Shown: positions 44,201 to 59,100 of the stretch, in pieces
Layout: each line of letters opens with the position of its first letter
Numbering within the stretch: position 1 is the first letter of the stretch
Source of the DNA: Burhinus oedicnemus
Taxonomy: Eukaryota > Chordata > Aves > Charadriiformes > Burhinidae
Length of the DNA: 64,000 nt
Direction of reading: 5' to 3'
Assembly (NCBI GenBank): GCA_008921705.1
Contig: VFFE01009170.1
Location: 2,357,686 to 2,421,685 of the forward strand
Notes under the pieces: generated by a model
Told to the model about the DNA's origin: nothing
What the model saw: the letters and a program-made list of their open reading frames with translations, nothing else
The model's database searches: none
Program-made: the position numbers and the translations under genes

Positions 44201-47200
44201 AAGTAATATGGCAACACCAGTATGTCTTTACTTTCCTTGACAAGGGTGAGATCTACTCTCTTCTCAATAGGACTATGAGAGTGGTTTTATTCAGGCAGTT
44301 GGTTTATTATATTTTTACCAATATCCTCTCCTCTGGGGAAGCTTTCTCTTTAAATTGTCAGCACAGTGTTCCTTCCTCCAAAATGTTGTTTGAGGCTGCC
44401 AGCTACCTTGAAGGGTGTTAGTTGTGTGGTGTGATACAGCAGCACTAACCAGAGCAAGTGCAAAATGAACTTGTCTGAATGCATGTCTAGCCATGGGAGT
44501 TCAGACCTCCTGGTGGACTCATGTAATCAGCTGCTGTAGAGCTATCCCAGGCTTCCTTCCCCTAGATAGGAAACCATAAAGAAGCTTCATGTGACTAAAC
44601 CTGATGCAATTGTGCAATTGTCTGGCCAAGTGGCAAGTGTACAGCTTCAAAATAGCCTTTCCTTTATAATGCTTTTGTACTTTTATGCATTTTTTAATAA
44701 AGATAGATGTTATCCATCTGCAAACTTGAATTGAGAAATAAAATGTTTACTGCCTTAACGGAAATCAACAATGTCAAAAACATAATCTGAGACTGAATTT
44801 GTCCCTGTTAGTTGGCGAGGATGCATCTTCTAGGGTTGGATCAGGAACTTGATACAATTGGGTGCTGCACCTGCACAAGTGCAGCTGTTTCTCTTCTGCC
44901 CTACAGTACTCTCATCCATCCTTGAATTAAGCTCTGTTCCTCCTTTCTGCCACTGTGTTTGTGTTCAAGTGTGTTCAACAGCAGTTGAAGAGAGTCCAGC
45001 CTTGTCTTTTCCTGCTATGCTGTCTGGATAGCCAGTGTTTAGTCTTCAGAGTCCATTGGTGACAGGTAAATATAACTCAATTTTATGAAGACCATCTTGT
45101 CTCATGCAAAGTGGTTCATCCATCAAGTCTGTCAAGGGACTTTCCTGCTTTGAGTAGTTTCCCAGGAACGTTAGGGTTGGTAAATCGTGTGATCTTTCAC
45201 AAAATATGTTATTTTTTAAAGTTCTTGGTTTTTTCTGTGCTATCCCAAGGTAGTGTAGATCCTGGATCCTAAGCAAGTGATCTTTACTCAGCCTTCTGAG
45301 AAAGGACTTGTACTGTGTGTCCCTCTGGGAGTGGTGCTCATGTTAGAAGACAAGTGATCAGGGATTTTTCCATTCTCTTCTCTGGTGTAGACTTAGGAGT
45401 CTAAAGTGGTGACTAAGGTCACATAGTGGCACTGAGATGACAGGATCCTTCTGAACCATCAGAATGAGTAAATTACTGGGCACTTCTGTTCATATATACA
45501 ATGGAAATAAGCTGCCTTTAGATAAGAACCAGCATTTCTTATCTAGAACCCAAAGACCATCTGGGCAAAGGTGCAGGGCAGCACAGCAGTGCTGTAGCTT
45601 GGGTACAGAATGATTGTGTAGCGCCAGCATCAGTCAGCAAGCATCCCTTACCTTCAGAGTACTGCCGCACAGTAATTACAATGTAGGCTGTAGCCAAGGA
45701 GAGACTTTGATGTGTATGACCAGGCTGTGGGTGTGATACTCTGAACCACTGTCGTCGTGCTTGTGGGGAGCAGTTGGCTGGGCTAAGCTGCAACCATGGT
45801 TTTCCTCCCTAACGCCATAGTCACTCCTTGGAACTGCACGCAGTGCTATCCACTAGCTACATGTATTGCTTAAACTACTGATGATGTGGAATATGTGCCC
45901 AGGTGGATTTGGAAGGCTTGCTGTCCTTTCTTCCAAGAGGGAGGTAGAAAAACACTAAAAAGGCTTTTACTTATGCAGGAAACATGAGTATAGTAACAAA
46001 ACCCAAATTATATAAAAGTAGTTTTTTGTGTTTGAAATCCTTATTGTCAATGTTCCATGTTCATAATAAAAAGTGGAGACAAAGTAAATCATTAACTATA
46101 GTAACTGAAGTCCTCTTTGCAAGCAGACAGTGTAAACAATTGCCATTAATATATGCTTGCTTTTTTAGAGCACAACAATCATTAGTCTTTCTCCCTTAGT
46201 AGCTTTCCATTATATGGGAGAGTAACCCAAGGGTAGCTGTACTTGGCTAACAGGATTTCGATTATAAAAAGGTTGAAACCTGAAAGCATCTTTGTGTGGT
46301 CAAGAGATGGGGAATCCTGCCATCCTCAGAGCAGGCTCAGATTCAAAAGGGCTCAGATTTTGATTGTTCACATGTGTGAGATTGTTTTGTTAGCTTTGTA
46401 GTTTTCAGTTTAAAACAAACAACTTTTTGCAGTAGGTTTCTCTAAGACAAATTGTTATATAACCGAGAAAGTCTTAGTTTTGTTTGACTTGTTTATTGTA
46501 TCTCAGTGTTAATACACTCTGCTTGTTTTTTTGATGTAGGTATGTTAGATAAGGAAGAATGCTGGATTTAATTCAAGTAAAATATCTAGCCTTGTTTCAA
46601 CAGTTTTACCTTCACTGTTTTCTTGCATGAGACTATAATTTCAGAAATGGAGTCTAAAGGGAGAGATTATCTTACGATTTGCAATTGAAAATGCATTTAG
46701 AATAAATATGTAAGCAGACCTTTTTTGGAACCTATTGGAATACAAAGGAAGCACCTGAACTAAGTGAAATTTCTTTGATGCTAGTACATTTTTCATGCTT
46801 CCTCTACTAGATATCTATAATGTAGTATTTCTAGCCAAATGAATAATGAACTTCACAAAACTTAACTTTTTGCTATTGAAAAGTCTAGGAGCTGTTCAGC
46901 TGTGTAAATCTGAAGTACTGCACTTGCTCTACCACAGATAGTTGTCACGTAGGGTGCTGCAGTTTGAGAAGAGTGTTTAAAGTCTGAAGTTAAGAAACTG
47001 GAGGTTGTATCAGTTTTTGTGTTAAATAGCAAAGAACGATATTGTAAGAAGTACAAGCAATATTCGCAACTTGTAGATATGCTGTGATAAAATTGAACAA
47101 TACTTTATGTAACTTAATTAGAAATATTCCCAGGACAGATTGATTCAACATCAGTTTGCTTTTCTGTATTCTTGACATTTTGACTGTAGGCTCTTACTAT

Positions 47201-50016
47201 TTGTGGGCTGGTGATGATTCATGCATTAATCACTAGTTGACACTGAAACTGCCTTCACAAACTCAACAGCTGCTTTCCTGCCAAACCCAGGGAGCTGTTC
47301 CTCTGCCATAAACTGCCTGGAGTGAAGAGTAGGCAGGACCTTCTTTCCTTCAGTGTCTTGATTTGTTCTTCAGTGTTTTTTTGCTAGTTTTTCTTTGCCC
47401 CTGTGTCCCTTATGTTTCACCCTGTTTCGTACGCGTTCCTCCAAGACCATGGGAGGAGATGATGCTGCAGCACAGGGCTCTCTCTGATTGCCATCCTTGT
47501 GCATGTCGGCTTACTTGCAGTGAAACAGCCTCTTGCCACTTCGTTGAGGACAGCTCAGTGTCTCGTGCTGGATGTGTCTGTCTCATCACCGACACTGCAA
47601 ATCCAGCAGCTGCTGAACACTTCTTAAGGAGGAATGGGGTTTTATAGCATTTGTTCCACATTAACAAAATGGGGATTCATATTATGGTGTGGACTTAACC
47701 TTGCAAAAATATAGTAGTTATGCAGGTTGTATTTTTTACTGTTTGTTCACAATCCTTATTCTCTACTACTTAAACTTGCTGGGGGTGATTTGTCAGCTCT
47801 TCATTCCCAGAATCTGTCTTCCATTTGGTGCTTTCTGGTACCTCTGCATTGCCTTTTGTTGTTCTCTGAATCATCTATAATGGGCAGGTCTGTCACATTT
47901 CCCTTTAAGTCAGCAACATTTTTCTTAATTGTTTTTCAGTCTTTTCTTTCCCCTGCATTTCTTTTTAAAACTGATTTTTTTCTTCTTTCATTCTTTTCTT
48001 CCCTATTGTTTATTTTTAGCTTTAAAATTGCCAAGATTTTTAATAACTATCAAACTATAGTCAGCATGCCCACTGAAGGTTTTCATTCTAGTATGTTTTC
48101 TGTTGGTAGTGTTAGTTCAAGTAGCCATGGACTCTTACTCCCTGCCTTTACACTGTTTTCTAAGCTGTGCTAGAAATCTTCAAGAAAGTGTAAGTAGCTT
48201 GCTCTTGAGAAAACCAGTGCTTGGGTAAAATGTAAACAAGTTCCAGATGTAAATTCAAATTGAAGGAAACTTTGCAAATTGAAACTTCCATGTGGAAGGA
48301 GCATTGATTTTTTTTTCTAATACTGCTCTGAACTGCAATAAATAACACTTTGTGAATATGTTCCTTAATCAACATTGAGCTGGACATAAAGGCAAAGGTA
48401 GGACAGTTTTGCTTTGAAATATCAGTTTTCTACACTATCCGTTCTTAGCAATTAATTTCTTCTGTCTATCTCAAATTTCAAGTCTGGACTCTTCAAATAA
48501 CTGGGTGAAGTGTATGAATTCCAGCTTGGTCCCCTTTGGTGCTGGGTGAGGATATATTGTTGCTAAGGGGAAGGCAACAAGGGAAAAGGCTTGCTGAGTG
48601 CCAGAGAAATTGTTTCCTAGGCATTGCTACAACTGAAGGGCCTTCTACCAAAGTCCAGCTGACAAAAGTCCAATTTTTCCTAATAATTGTCTTAATACAA
48701 CTGTATGCACCATAGTTTTGTAGTGAAAAGTTTTAAAATTGGGATTTGCTTTTTGAAAACTTCTTTGGGAGGGAATGGATAATCCCTTGGCTGGATCTTT
48801 ATGCTATATCAGCAGTTGAATGGGTTAGCGTGTTTGACTGTAAAGCTTATTTGCTTGAGGTAAAGTGGTTTGTCTTGCAGCCGCTTTTTTACTAGGTTTT
48901 CTGCAAGAGTGAAGTTCTTACAAATGCAAGCTGATAAAGTGCTAGCATGAAAATGGTGCAGGCTGTTCACAGTGAGGTTTGCTTCAGGTGTGTGTGGTGA
49001 CAGACTGAGAATCAGAAAAATAAAGTGCTTGACAATAAAGAAGTGGGAACACCTTGATATGTTTTCAGATACAGGAGCACTGTCCAGTTAACCCTTAGCA
49101 CAAATGAAGTATGAGATGACCAGCTTTCTGGCTCTACCCAACCTACTGCAACGCATACCCTAGGTGAAGCTTTATTGTCAGTAGATGCTGGTCTAAGTCC
49201 ATGCTGCTGTCAGAAAGGATGATCCCATGCTCCTCTCACCACATGTTCTTACCCTGTTAAGTTGTATGAGTGTGGTCAGTTGTACTAGTGCTCTGAGCAC
49301 TAGGGCTGGGGGTGGTAAGTGGGGGGGGGGAAACCATGCTTTTGTCAACAGCTCAGTCTGAGGTTAGCTTAAACCAGTCAGGAAAACATAACCTCAGTCT
49401 GGTGTCAAGGTCTTGGCCCCCATCCTCCTCTCAAGTGCAGAGAGCGTGATGACAGTAAAGAGAAGTTCTCCTGGCAAGGGTGGCATGCTCTGTTGCGCTA
49501 TTTGTGGCAGTCCCTCCAAAACATCTGCAGTCAATCCAAGCTTTCTAAATGCTGCATTCAGTGCATGTACAGCTGAGTGTCCTGGTACAGCAGGAATGAA
49601 GGCTGTGTGGTGTGCTGCGGGGGGAAGGCTGAGCGCTATAGGCGTGCAGGATCAAATATGCTAAGTCAGTTCTGGCTGAAGCTTGCAAAATAATTGCTGT
49701 GTAGGGTGAACTATGAGTAGCTGCCTTGAACAGTATGGCTGGTCTTTGTTGCAAGTTTTTCTTGCCCTCTGAGGACCCAGCATGTCAACAGTTTTGGTTT
49801 GGGTGGCTTTGTCTTTTTATAAATGGGGTGTTAAATTTGTGCTTTAATGTGTTAGTGATGTTGAAGCTAGTATAGAGATCGTTAATGCCCAAGTTTCCAA
49901 ACTCAACTGCTGTTTAGGATGTACTGCTAGAATGTACAGTTGTACATATATGTCTCTTTGGGATCAAAAATTAAAACTTACGTGACACCAAGTTAACAAC
50001 TTGTCATTCTTAACAG
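41250..50016 (+). other. LAMP1: LAMP1 intron 1
   Basis: About 9 kb separating the CpG island from exon 2. No coding exon, RNA gene or repeat family recognised. Contains a run of 10 G at 49321-49330 and, near the island, a TCATGTGAC E-box at 41547-41555. Confidence 0.6.
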
Positions 50017-50132
50017 GCTTTTTACAGATTTCCTCTTCATTTGAGGTGAAAGATTCAAGTGGTAAGGTCTGCATAATTGCTGATATGACAGTAGCCTTCT
50101 CAGTGGAATACAAAAGCAATGGGCAAAAAGAG
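50017..50132 (+). CDS. LAMP1: LAMP1 exon 2 (FEVKDSSGKVCIIAD...)
   Basis: Encodes (FLQ)ISSSFEVKDSSGKVCIIA then DMTVAFSVEYKSNGQKE, the mature N-terminus with the first cysteine. Two acceptors 11 bases apart are possible: TTAACAG ending 50016 (phase 1) and TTTACAG ending 50027 (phase 0). Human LAMP1 intron 1 is phase 1, which favours 50017. Donor GTAAGG at 50133. Confidence 0.88.
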
Positions 50133-53100
50133 GTAAGGGTGTTATCTCATTGTGTCTAACTTGTCTTTATAAACTGTATGGTATTTCTGCGTGTGCACAG
50201 TATTTAAACTTTTGACAAATCTTTAAGCATGAAAAACTGCTTCAGCAAAGATTTTTCCCCCCGCCCAGTCATGTTGCATCAACTTTTCTTTATTACTGAT
50301 GCTTCTTCTAATTAAACAGGGTTAAGGCTGCCTGAAATCGCCACAGATATGTGAAATTACTTTTGTGACTGAAATTCCACACTAGTCCTATTGGTAGCTA
50401 AAATGGCTTTCATTAGAACTGTAAAGGCAAAATGCTACTAGTCACCTTTTGGTGAACTTGGTCATACTTAACGTGGACTAAGTCTGAACTGAAATGGCCG
50501 TTGGCATGTAGCTTTTAAACTTCCCTGAAATCTGTGATCTCACTGAGCAAATCTCTTGCTTTCAGTGTATCCACAGACTAGTGCAGTGCATACAAGTTGT
50601 TCCATATTAACAGCAAAAGCCTGCTAAACGAAAGTTAAGAATTTTTGTTCACAAACTCTGCTGTTCAGCTTACTTTTTTGGTATCTTTACTACTGAACGG
50701 GAATTGTGGGTTATTTATAATCTCATTGAAGTTGCATGTTTTGAGGCACTCCTATTGAAGTTGATTTTTTTTCCTAGTCATCACTGTAATGTGAGATTAA
50801 AAAAATCCTACTACTTTGCTAGTGGTGCACTTGCTGTGTGTGATTTGAGCTGAGAGTTATATTGCATAGTCCACTCTTCCAGTGGTGCTGATGGTCTGAA
50901 ATCCTGCTGATACTGGTATGCAAGTTTGCATTCAGAGGTGACTGCTTTCATAACATGCTTTTGGCTATTTCTTCTTGTAAGCAGTAAGCTTAAAACTTTC
51001 CAGTAAACATTGTATTGATCTTCAGGTACCAAGTTAATTCTCAATATGTAATAAACTCAAAGTATTATAGCCAAACTATGTGGGCAGTACCATTTGCTTT
51101 TCTTCTTACTCAGTTGTACTACAAGAAACAAAGTTTAAATTCTCCCATTTTTCACATGTCCAGAGTTTGCCAGATTTGATTCACCTAGTACAGAAGTACC
51201 TGCAAATTCATAGTGCTGGTTTGGGGGGGGGGGGGGAAATGTCTTAAGAGGTGCTGTGAGTGTGTACTGTTTTGTCCTTCAGTTTCAGAGAATGATATTC
51301 TTAGAAATCCAAGTGTCAGTAGCATGCTACTTGCTATATACAGGTATATAAGTAGACATCTTACAGCATATATGAATGTCAACTGTATGTTTTATAACAA
51401 TTTCACAGGAAATTTAAGAAGTAGTAAGGAAAAGCTGTTACATCATCTGATTTACATGTGTTTTGTTTTTTGCCCCACAGTTCGCACATTTCTTTCTTCC
51501 TCAAAATGCTACAGTAGAGCCACAGAGCTCATGTGGTAATGGTAACACATCTCATCCAGTTCTAGTATTGGGTTTTGGAGCAGGACATTCATTAAGCCTG
51601 AATTTCTCAGAAAATGCAGACAAGTACCAAGTTGAAGAGCTAGTTTTCCACTACAATCTGTCAGATGCAACTTTATTCCATAATTCAACTGCAGGTAAAA
51701 TGAAAACTTCCTGTTCTCATCGTGTAACCCTTCCAGATGTAATACTGATTTGTTTCTGTAAATACTGTTAATGCTAATGCAATCTAATTTTTTTACAGGA
51801 GAAGTGAAGAGAGTATCACATAAAACTATTATTCAGGCATATATGGGTACAAAATACAGATGCATCAACTCCAAGCAAGTCAATATGAAGAATGTGAACA
51901 TTACTTTTAGCAATGTTACTTTGGAAGCCTATCTCACAAATGGCACTTTCAGTATGAACAGTAGGTATCTTATAGCAGAAAATGTACTTGGTGAGCTAAT
52001 ATTTTCAATAATAGATTATGTCTTTCAAAGTCCTGACTAATCATATTTAGGTGGGTATAAACTGGATCTAAAGCTCTGGTAGCAGCATCTTTTGAAATGA
52101 ATAGACCTGCTTCAGTGGGTGTCAGCATCCATGACTAAAAGATAGCGTGCTGTGTTCCCATGGGTTTTGTACAGGTATTAGGGAACATTCCTTCAGTTCA
52201 TGAGTATGGGTGTAGACATGTGCTGCAGTAGGTCAACTGTGCACATTGTCAAAATCCTAGTTTAAGAACTATCTGGTAACTTCCAAGTATTATGCCGCTA
52301 CCAAAGTAGTTTGATCTAGTTATTGGGTGCTCTGGGGAAAATCAGTGATGTAATGGCAGACAATAGAGAACTGGTCTGTAGGGAGCAGATATGTACATCT
52401 TCCTGCAGGGGGCCTTTTATAAGCTGTAACAGTGATGTTCTTTCTCTGTCAGGCTCAATCACAAAACGACTTTTTGTACTGATTGCTTGTGTTGAAGAGT
52501 GTTTTTTAATTTCACTGCTACACTGATTAGATGACAAACTACTTTGTGGTGTGTTCATGTCCTTTGCTTTTGTGGCAACACTCTTCAGTTTACTGGCTCT
52601 TGACGTTTGATTGCCTGTAGTATCTTAGGGAGTGATGAATCTTTGCCTTACTTTTGGGGCAAGTAAGAAGTCTGATCTTCTCTGGGAAATGTAGAACTCT
52701 TCCATCTTATGCTGTTAATCCATTTATGCACCTGTTGAAGTGAACCTTAAACTAGGGTAGTCAGTGCTGGCATGTGACGGATGCATTGAAAAAGTGCCTT
52801 CTTCAGAAGTATCTATATCTTGTCCCGTGTCTCTGAAAAATACCTTGCCTGATGCATGCTAATACTGGAGTTGACTTCTTTTATGGCTCCCTCACATGAC
52901 TGCATCAGATTTCACTGTATGTTGTTCTCTTGATGAGTCTTTTCCAGTCAGTGAACTAGTTTGCAGCAAAGATGTGGACCTACATTTGTAACTTTAAAAA
53001 AACCAAACCCTGATTTCTATTACTCCAGTCTTCAGAACTATGTCATTTTTTAAATATATCATCTCGATCCTGTTCTTATACTCAGTAAGTATGATAAGTG

Positions 53101-56100
53101 ATCAGTTGTCAGCAGGCTTGAACATAAGCTGTAATATTGGGAAAAGTTGTTTTTTAAACTTCTATATAACTTCAACAAAATCTCCATACTGTGTAATAAT
53201 TTTCCTTTTATCACCATCTATTATCTGTTCTTACAAAGTCCTTTGGTTAAAGAAAAAATTGCATTATTTTGGGAGGGTGGTCCTGATGCAACACAAATTT
53301 GTCAGCACTTGTTTTCTCTTCTATTCCTAATTACTTCTCTTTCTTAGATTAATATATACATTTTAATTTGCCAGGATCACTTCCCCAGAGTTGCTTTTTT
53401 CCATCCTGTGGTATCACTGTCTTGGTTAAACTATTGATCCTCAGAAAAAACAGGTGATTTCCTGTGATTGTGGGGTAGACACTCTTTGGTCTGAGTTCAA
53501 GGTTTTGAGGGTTTTCTATTTGTTTTTTTTTATGTTTCCGCATTCCTGTTATCCATACTGTCATGCTCAGTTTTTTTCTTTAAATTATCATCCCTAAGTT
53601 TTTATTACTATCTTGGGACTGCACCCAGATAGCTAATTGTGCAGTAGGAATAGAAAAAAGTTATTTTTCTTGTGTGGTTTCTTTTTATTCAGATGGCTAA
53701 AGAATTCTTACTTTATCTTTTTTTTTTAAGCCTGACCCTGAAATCACCTTGTTCTTTCCAGATCAGTTCCTTCTTTCCACTCTTGTAGGCTTGAGACTTC
53801 CCCTGTCCTTTTGGCAGCTAGTTATTGATAAACTTTAGATCTGGAATTCTCCCTTAATCTTTTTTTCCCTTCATTAGCAGATAGTTCTGCTGGTGTGCTG
53901 GGCAAGGCTCACTGAAGGGAAGAGTCAGAATTCAGTGCGTCTGTGCATCACTAGTAATGGTAACTTCTGTCAGTGTACCTGGAAGTTAGTGGCTGAGGTT
54001 ATGGTGCTGATTATCTGCAGCTCTGAAGAAAAGGAGACTTTAATTTTATCTGTTGGTAGTTTTGTCAGCTGCCTTCCTGTAACTGTCAGAAAGACATAAG
54101 GATTTGTCCAAATTCCTCTCCAAATCTGTCTTGAATTACTAGGAGCTATGCTGTAAATCAGTTCAATAAAAATACTGTATCAAGACTGCACCTAGGATGA
54201 ACTTCCACTTGAAGTGATTTGGTTGTTTCCATCTCTGCTAACTTGAGTAAGGGGCTGTATGTGTTGTGGTCTTGCAGATGGAGGGAGATTCTCCATTGAA
54301 GTACCAAGTTAAAGCTGATCTTCAATTTGTTTGTTAGGAAATTAACACATTTTGCAACCTGACCAATATCTATTAAGCCTACAAAAGATAGGGTCACTCC
54401 TCCATTCAGCCATCTTCGCTCTGCTCTTTGACTTTCTGGAAATGGAGTAGAAATAGGAAAGCGTGTTATGTTGGAGTCTGCATGAGTTCAGAAGGTTCAG
54501 AGTTCCTCTTTCTGAGCTATAATCAAAAGTTAAGTTGCAGTTTAAGTTCAGAGGCTATTTATTAGGTATCTAGTATCTGCAAGATATGTATGGATTAAAT
54601 TTTAGAAGTAGGCCCTTTGAGTCAGAACTGACTGCTGCTGCAGTTGCTGTCGTCCTTATAAAGTTGCAAGCTGTTATCCCTGACATGTGGAGATAACCTT
54701 GGCTTGGAACATGAAAGGCTCTACTACAGTAATGTCTTTGCTGTGACCTTTGTTTTTGGCTTAGATGTTCAATGCAGGAACCTTCTTGATTTCCAGATCA
54801 AGTTAAAATCTTACTGCCAGGTGTTTGAATACTCTGGCAAATAAATCAGAGTCACTGTTCTTTCTCTGTCCTTTTGCCTTGGAAGTTGTTGCTGAACTGG
54901 ATGAAAAGAGAAGGCAATCTTGCAGATCTTCACTCAGCCTTGTACCCCCCTGGGGGTGGGTGGCTACTAATGCAGGACTAAGGGAAAGGAGATGCAAAGG
55001 GAGAGGATAGAGCAAAACATTTGCCATCAGAAGCAGTGTCTTAGAATCCCTTTGTTAAGAAGAGCCACAGTACTGTTATGAGGACTTGATAGGTCCAGTA
55101 GTGTTTTAATGTTACTGTGGGTATTGCCAAAATAATGACATAGGGTCCTCACAACCTGGTAGTGTAATGGAGGGAGGGGAAGGAGAACAACACATCTCCT
55201 GGGAGACCACTTTTAACAGCGGGCTGGAGAACTGTTCCTCTGCTTCTAGCACACACGTGCCCAGAGTCTGAGGGGTAGTCATCTCAGCCTTGCTGTGAAC
55301 ATACAGCAGGAACGCTGGCCTGTCAACATAGCAATATCTTATTTATCCTGACTTGATGGTGAAGTGAAACAACAGACATGCATAAAAGCAGATGCGGTCA
55401 CCATGAATTTCTGTAAATAACAGCAGAGGTGTCATTTTCACATGCCAGGCTTTAAAAGTGTCTCAAACTTTGCAACAGGTGTTTAGGTAATGGTTTAGCA
55501 CTTGTTTCTCAGCTTTTGTTATCTTTTTTATTAGGAGAACCTGCTGGAAATTGTGTCCTCATTTCCCTTGAGGATTAAAAAGGTAGAGCATCCCACAGCT
55601 TCATTTTGTTTGGTAATGACTGTTTTCCTTTCTCTCCAGAGACAGAATGTGCTGAAGATATGGTCTCCACTACTGCTGTAGTGCCTACAACTCCTAAACA
55701 GACTACTAGCCAGGTTCCAACAACTAGCCCAGCACCAACTGCATCGCCACCAAATCCTGCAGTTGGTAAATACAATGTGACTGGTCCAAATGGAACCTGT
55801 GTACTTGCCTACATGGGGTTACAGCTTAATATCACCTATCTGAAAAAAGATGAAAAGGTACACTCTTTTCTTTCTTCAAAGACTTCAGGTTCCTTCTTTG
55901 GGGAAAACTTGGTAAATTATTATAGGCTAACTTTTTTCTTTAAAAATCACAGTTCTTTGTAGTGTTCATCCATGATTGTCCTCTATTTGAATTGCTTAAA
56001 TTAGACTAGACTAGTGATGATTCAAACAGTTCTCTTCTACCAAAAGTGGTCATTAAAGATATTTCCATTCAGTAAGCGTACTAAACTTGTCTGTCAAATT

Positions 56101-59100
56101 GGGTAAGTATATACAGCCATTCCACAGAAGCAGTAAAAATTATCAAGATATGAGTAGGGGGAATCCTATTACCAAAGATTTTTAAACTGTTAAATAAAAT
56201 ACAGGAATTTGGCTGGAGGGACCTGAATGAATAACTACTAGAAGGGAAAGTTATTACTACTGTAAAACTGGACAGGCTTGTGACTTCACTTCCAGCCAGC
56301 ACCAAAGAGGCTTGGGTTTGACTTTGATGCTTAAGAGCTACTTAATGGTTGATTTTAACAGCAGAAATGCTACATGGTTTGTGCAAGATCCAGCCCTGGC
56401 ACAGGCTTTTTCCTTCCATTGTTGATGCAAAGCCCAGCTTGCCAGCCCCATGGACAAACCTATTACCAGCTAACCAGCAAGGCAAAGCTGTGAGCGTAAT
56501 CCCAAAGGGACTGCTGAAGGCCCTCAGTAGGAAACAGTGACCAAGGAACAGCAAACCTTTATGTTCAGCAAAGCTTTGTTACAAGGACCTTTGATCACAA
56601 CCTGCTTTTTCCTATTCTGTGGCTTAATCTGAGGTAACGAGGACAAGTGCAGGCAAACAAATTATGGCTGCTTTTTTGTAGTTTAAATTGGATCTCGGTG
56701 ATGAAGGACCTGGTGTGAGGAGGGTGGTGTCTGTATAGGGACTTAGCTGCTTAATGCTGTATGTGGTGGTACAAAGGAATCTATTGCACTTATTTAGGAT
56801 GATGATGACTGACAGGTAAAATCATGAGGACTGATAGCTGGTGTGTGGCTGTACAGTAGCTGGTTATGATGGACCGTGTTTTTAACCACCTTAATTGTGT
56901 GAAATTCCCTAAGCAGTGTCCTGTAGCATGGCATTCTAGCTCTGCTGGAACAGCTGATTTCTAGGGTAATGACCAGTGAGGAGGTGGCAGATAGTTGACC
57001 CTCATGTGACTTTGGAAAACCTGAGAGCTACTGAAGGTTTCTATTGGATTGTTCGGCAAGTGTATTTAACCCGCAGCAGATACAGGACAGTATAAAATCA
57101 TGTACCATGGGCAAAGCATTTTGAACTGATGTGCAAGATGATCATGCTTACAGGCAGTTCCCTTGATTATGTCAAAGCAGTATTTTATAGCTTATTGCCC
57201 CCCTGTGTAGTGGTGGTTACTAAAGTTTTCCTTATGCTGCTAGGACCAAAGAAGTTTGGTGTGGAGAAAGCAGCAGGTTATTGGCTGCAGCCAGTCAGGG
57301 CTGCAGAAAGCTTCATTAGGCATATAAAGATGCCCTTTGTTCTCTGTACCAGCCTGGTAACTCGGGTAACTTGCACATATATCTGCCCAGTTGTCTGTGA
57401 AATGTGTGGGCAAACACAGCATTTGTATGCATGTGGGTACAAGCAAGCTAGAAGTTGACTGAACATATGGTGATGTCTCTTCAAATGTCATAATTGATCC
57501 TCTTCTCTTATAGATGGGATTGGATTTGCTGAATTTCATACCACAGAATACAACTTCTTCTGGGATGTGCGACAATACGTCTGCCTTCTTGAATCTGACT
57601 TTTGACAAAACAAGGGTTATCTTCCGCTTTGCATTGGTAAGAATCTCTAGGCAAAGTGTGTAGGGTCTGCAGGACTTCTCATGTGGGAAAGCTAATTGGG
57701 GGAAGTACAAGAGAGAAAAAAGGTGCGAGTACAGGAAGGGGAGTAATTCCTTTTGTTTTAATACTAAGATTTAGAGGGTTTAATACTTGGTAACTCTTAT
57801 GAGGAAAGAATATATACATGTATGTACACACGTATGTATAGACAGACATCTATTTTGTTTAGAATGGGAATTTCTTTTAAGATTATATTGCCTACTCTCT
57901 AAAGCTTCTTGCCCAAACTGGGAACAGTTCTGCTGTAGCACAGGAATAGCCTGTGACAAATAGGCATCTCATCTAATCATAAGTCTGGAACTAGATTTAA
58001 GTCCTCATTAATATTCTGTGTACAGCCCAAGATTCATGTGTGCTGGTCATGTGGACTCCTATGATGGCTGGAAATCCTGTTTGCTACAGCTCTGCCCCAG
58101 TGCTGTATTAGAGCTGTGTACCCTTAAGGACTGAATCCACTGTGTGTGTCAGCTTCATGCTGCTTTTAATACTCGCAGGATTGATCAAGTGCGGTCACCT
58201 AGACCTGTTGCTATTAAATGACTCTCCACATCTCTGTGGGGTACCGAGCTCCTTTAAAGCTGTATCTGTAGCACAGGTAAGATCACTGCACTAGCCTGGT
58301 TAAGGCATGGGTGGGACTATACCTTTAGTGTGTAGGTCAAGTCAGCAGTCTGAGGGGTGACAGTCCCCCTTTCTCTGCCTCCTTGCCATCCCCCAAAGTA
58401 ATTTTCCCTAAGGTGCATACCTCGTGTAGCTTTTTCCTCTAAAAGTACAACTAAGCACTTCCTTTGGATGCTAATCCCAATTGTGGACTACCTGTTGAAA
58501 ACCTTTCTCGAAATGCATGCAGAATTGAACTGGAATGTTGACAGCTTATGTTGTACATCATTAGCTTAAATAACTACTGGTTTCTTTTTTAAAAGAATGC
58601 AAGTACTGAAAAATTCTTCCTGCAAGGTGTGAATGTAAGCACGACTCTGCCTTCTGAAGCAAAAGGTAGGGACTTAAGAAGTCTACTTTCAGTGACTACT
58701 ACTATAAATATTAAGGGTTGCCTGTGTTAAATAACATGTTAGAAATGTTGGGGATGAATGCACGGAATGTAAGCTCTATGAGCTTACAGCTCCTGCTCTT
58801 CAGGATTCTGTAATAAGACTTTCTTTTACACAGTTCCAAAGTTTGAAGCATCGAACAACAGCATGAGTGAGCTGAGAGCTACAGTTGGGAATTCCTACAA
58901 GTGCAGTGCAGAGGAGAATCTCCAAGTCACAGACAAAGCCCTTGTCAATGTATTTAACGTTCAGATTCAGGTTTTCAAGATTGATGGAGACAAATTTGGG
59001 GCAGGTAAGAGGTTTATGTTTGGGGAGGGGGGAACCTAAGATTTGTGGAGTGTGCTTTGATATAAACATGTAATGTTCTTCGGTCAAGTGTCAGCTTGTG

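Noticed and set aside
47205..47260. Possible box C/D snoRNA (GTGATGA ... CTGA)
   Set aside because: Spacing of about 35 bases is too short and there is no terminal stem.
51961..51970. Alternative donor GTATCT for LAMP1 exon 4
   Set aside because: It leaves the next exon out of frame (stop soon after), whereas GTAGGT at 51961 gives NKTECAEDMV.
57240..57710. 156-codon minus-strand frame over LAMP1 exon 6
   Set aside because: It is the reverse shadow of LAMP1 exon 6 and intron; no protein resemblance.
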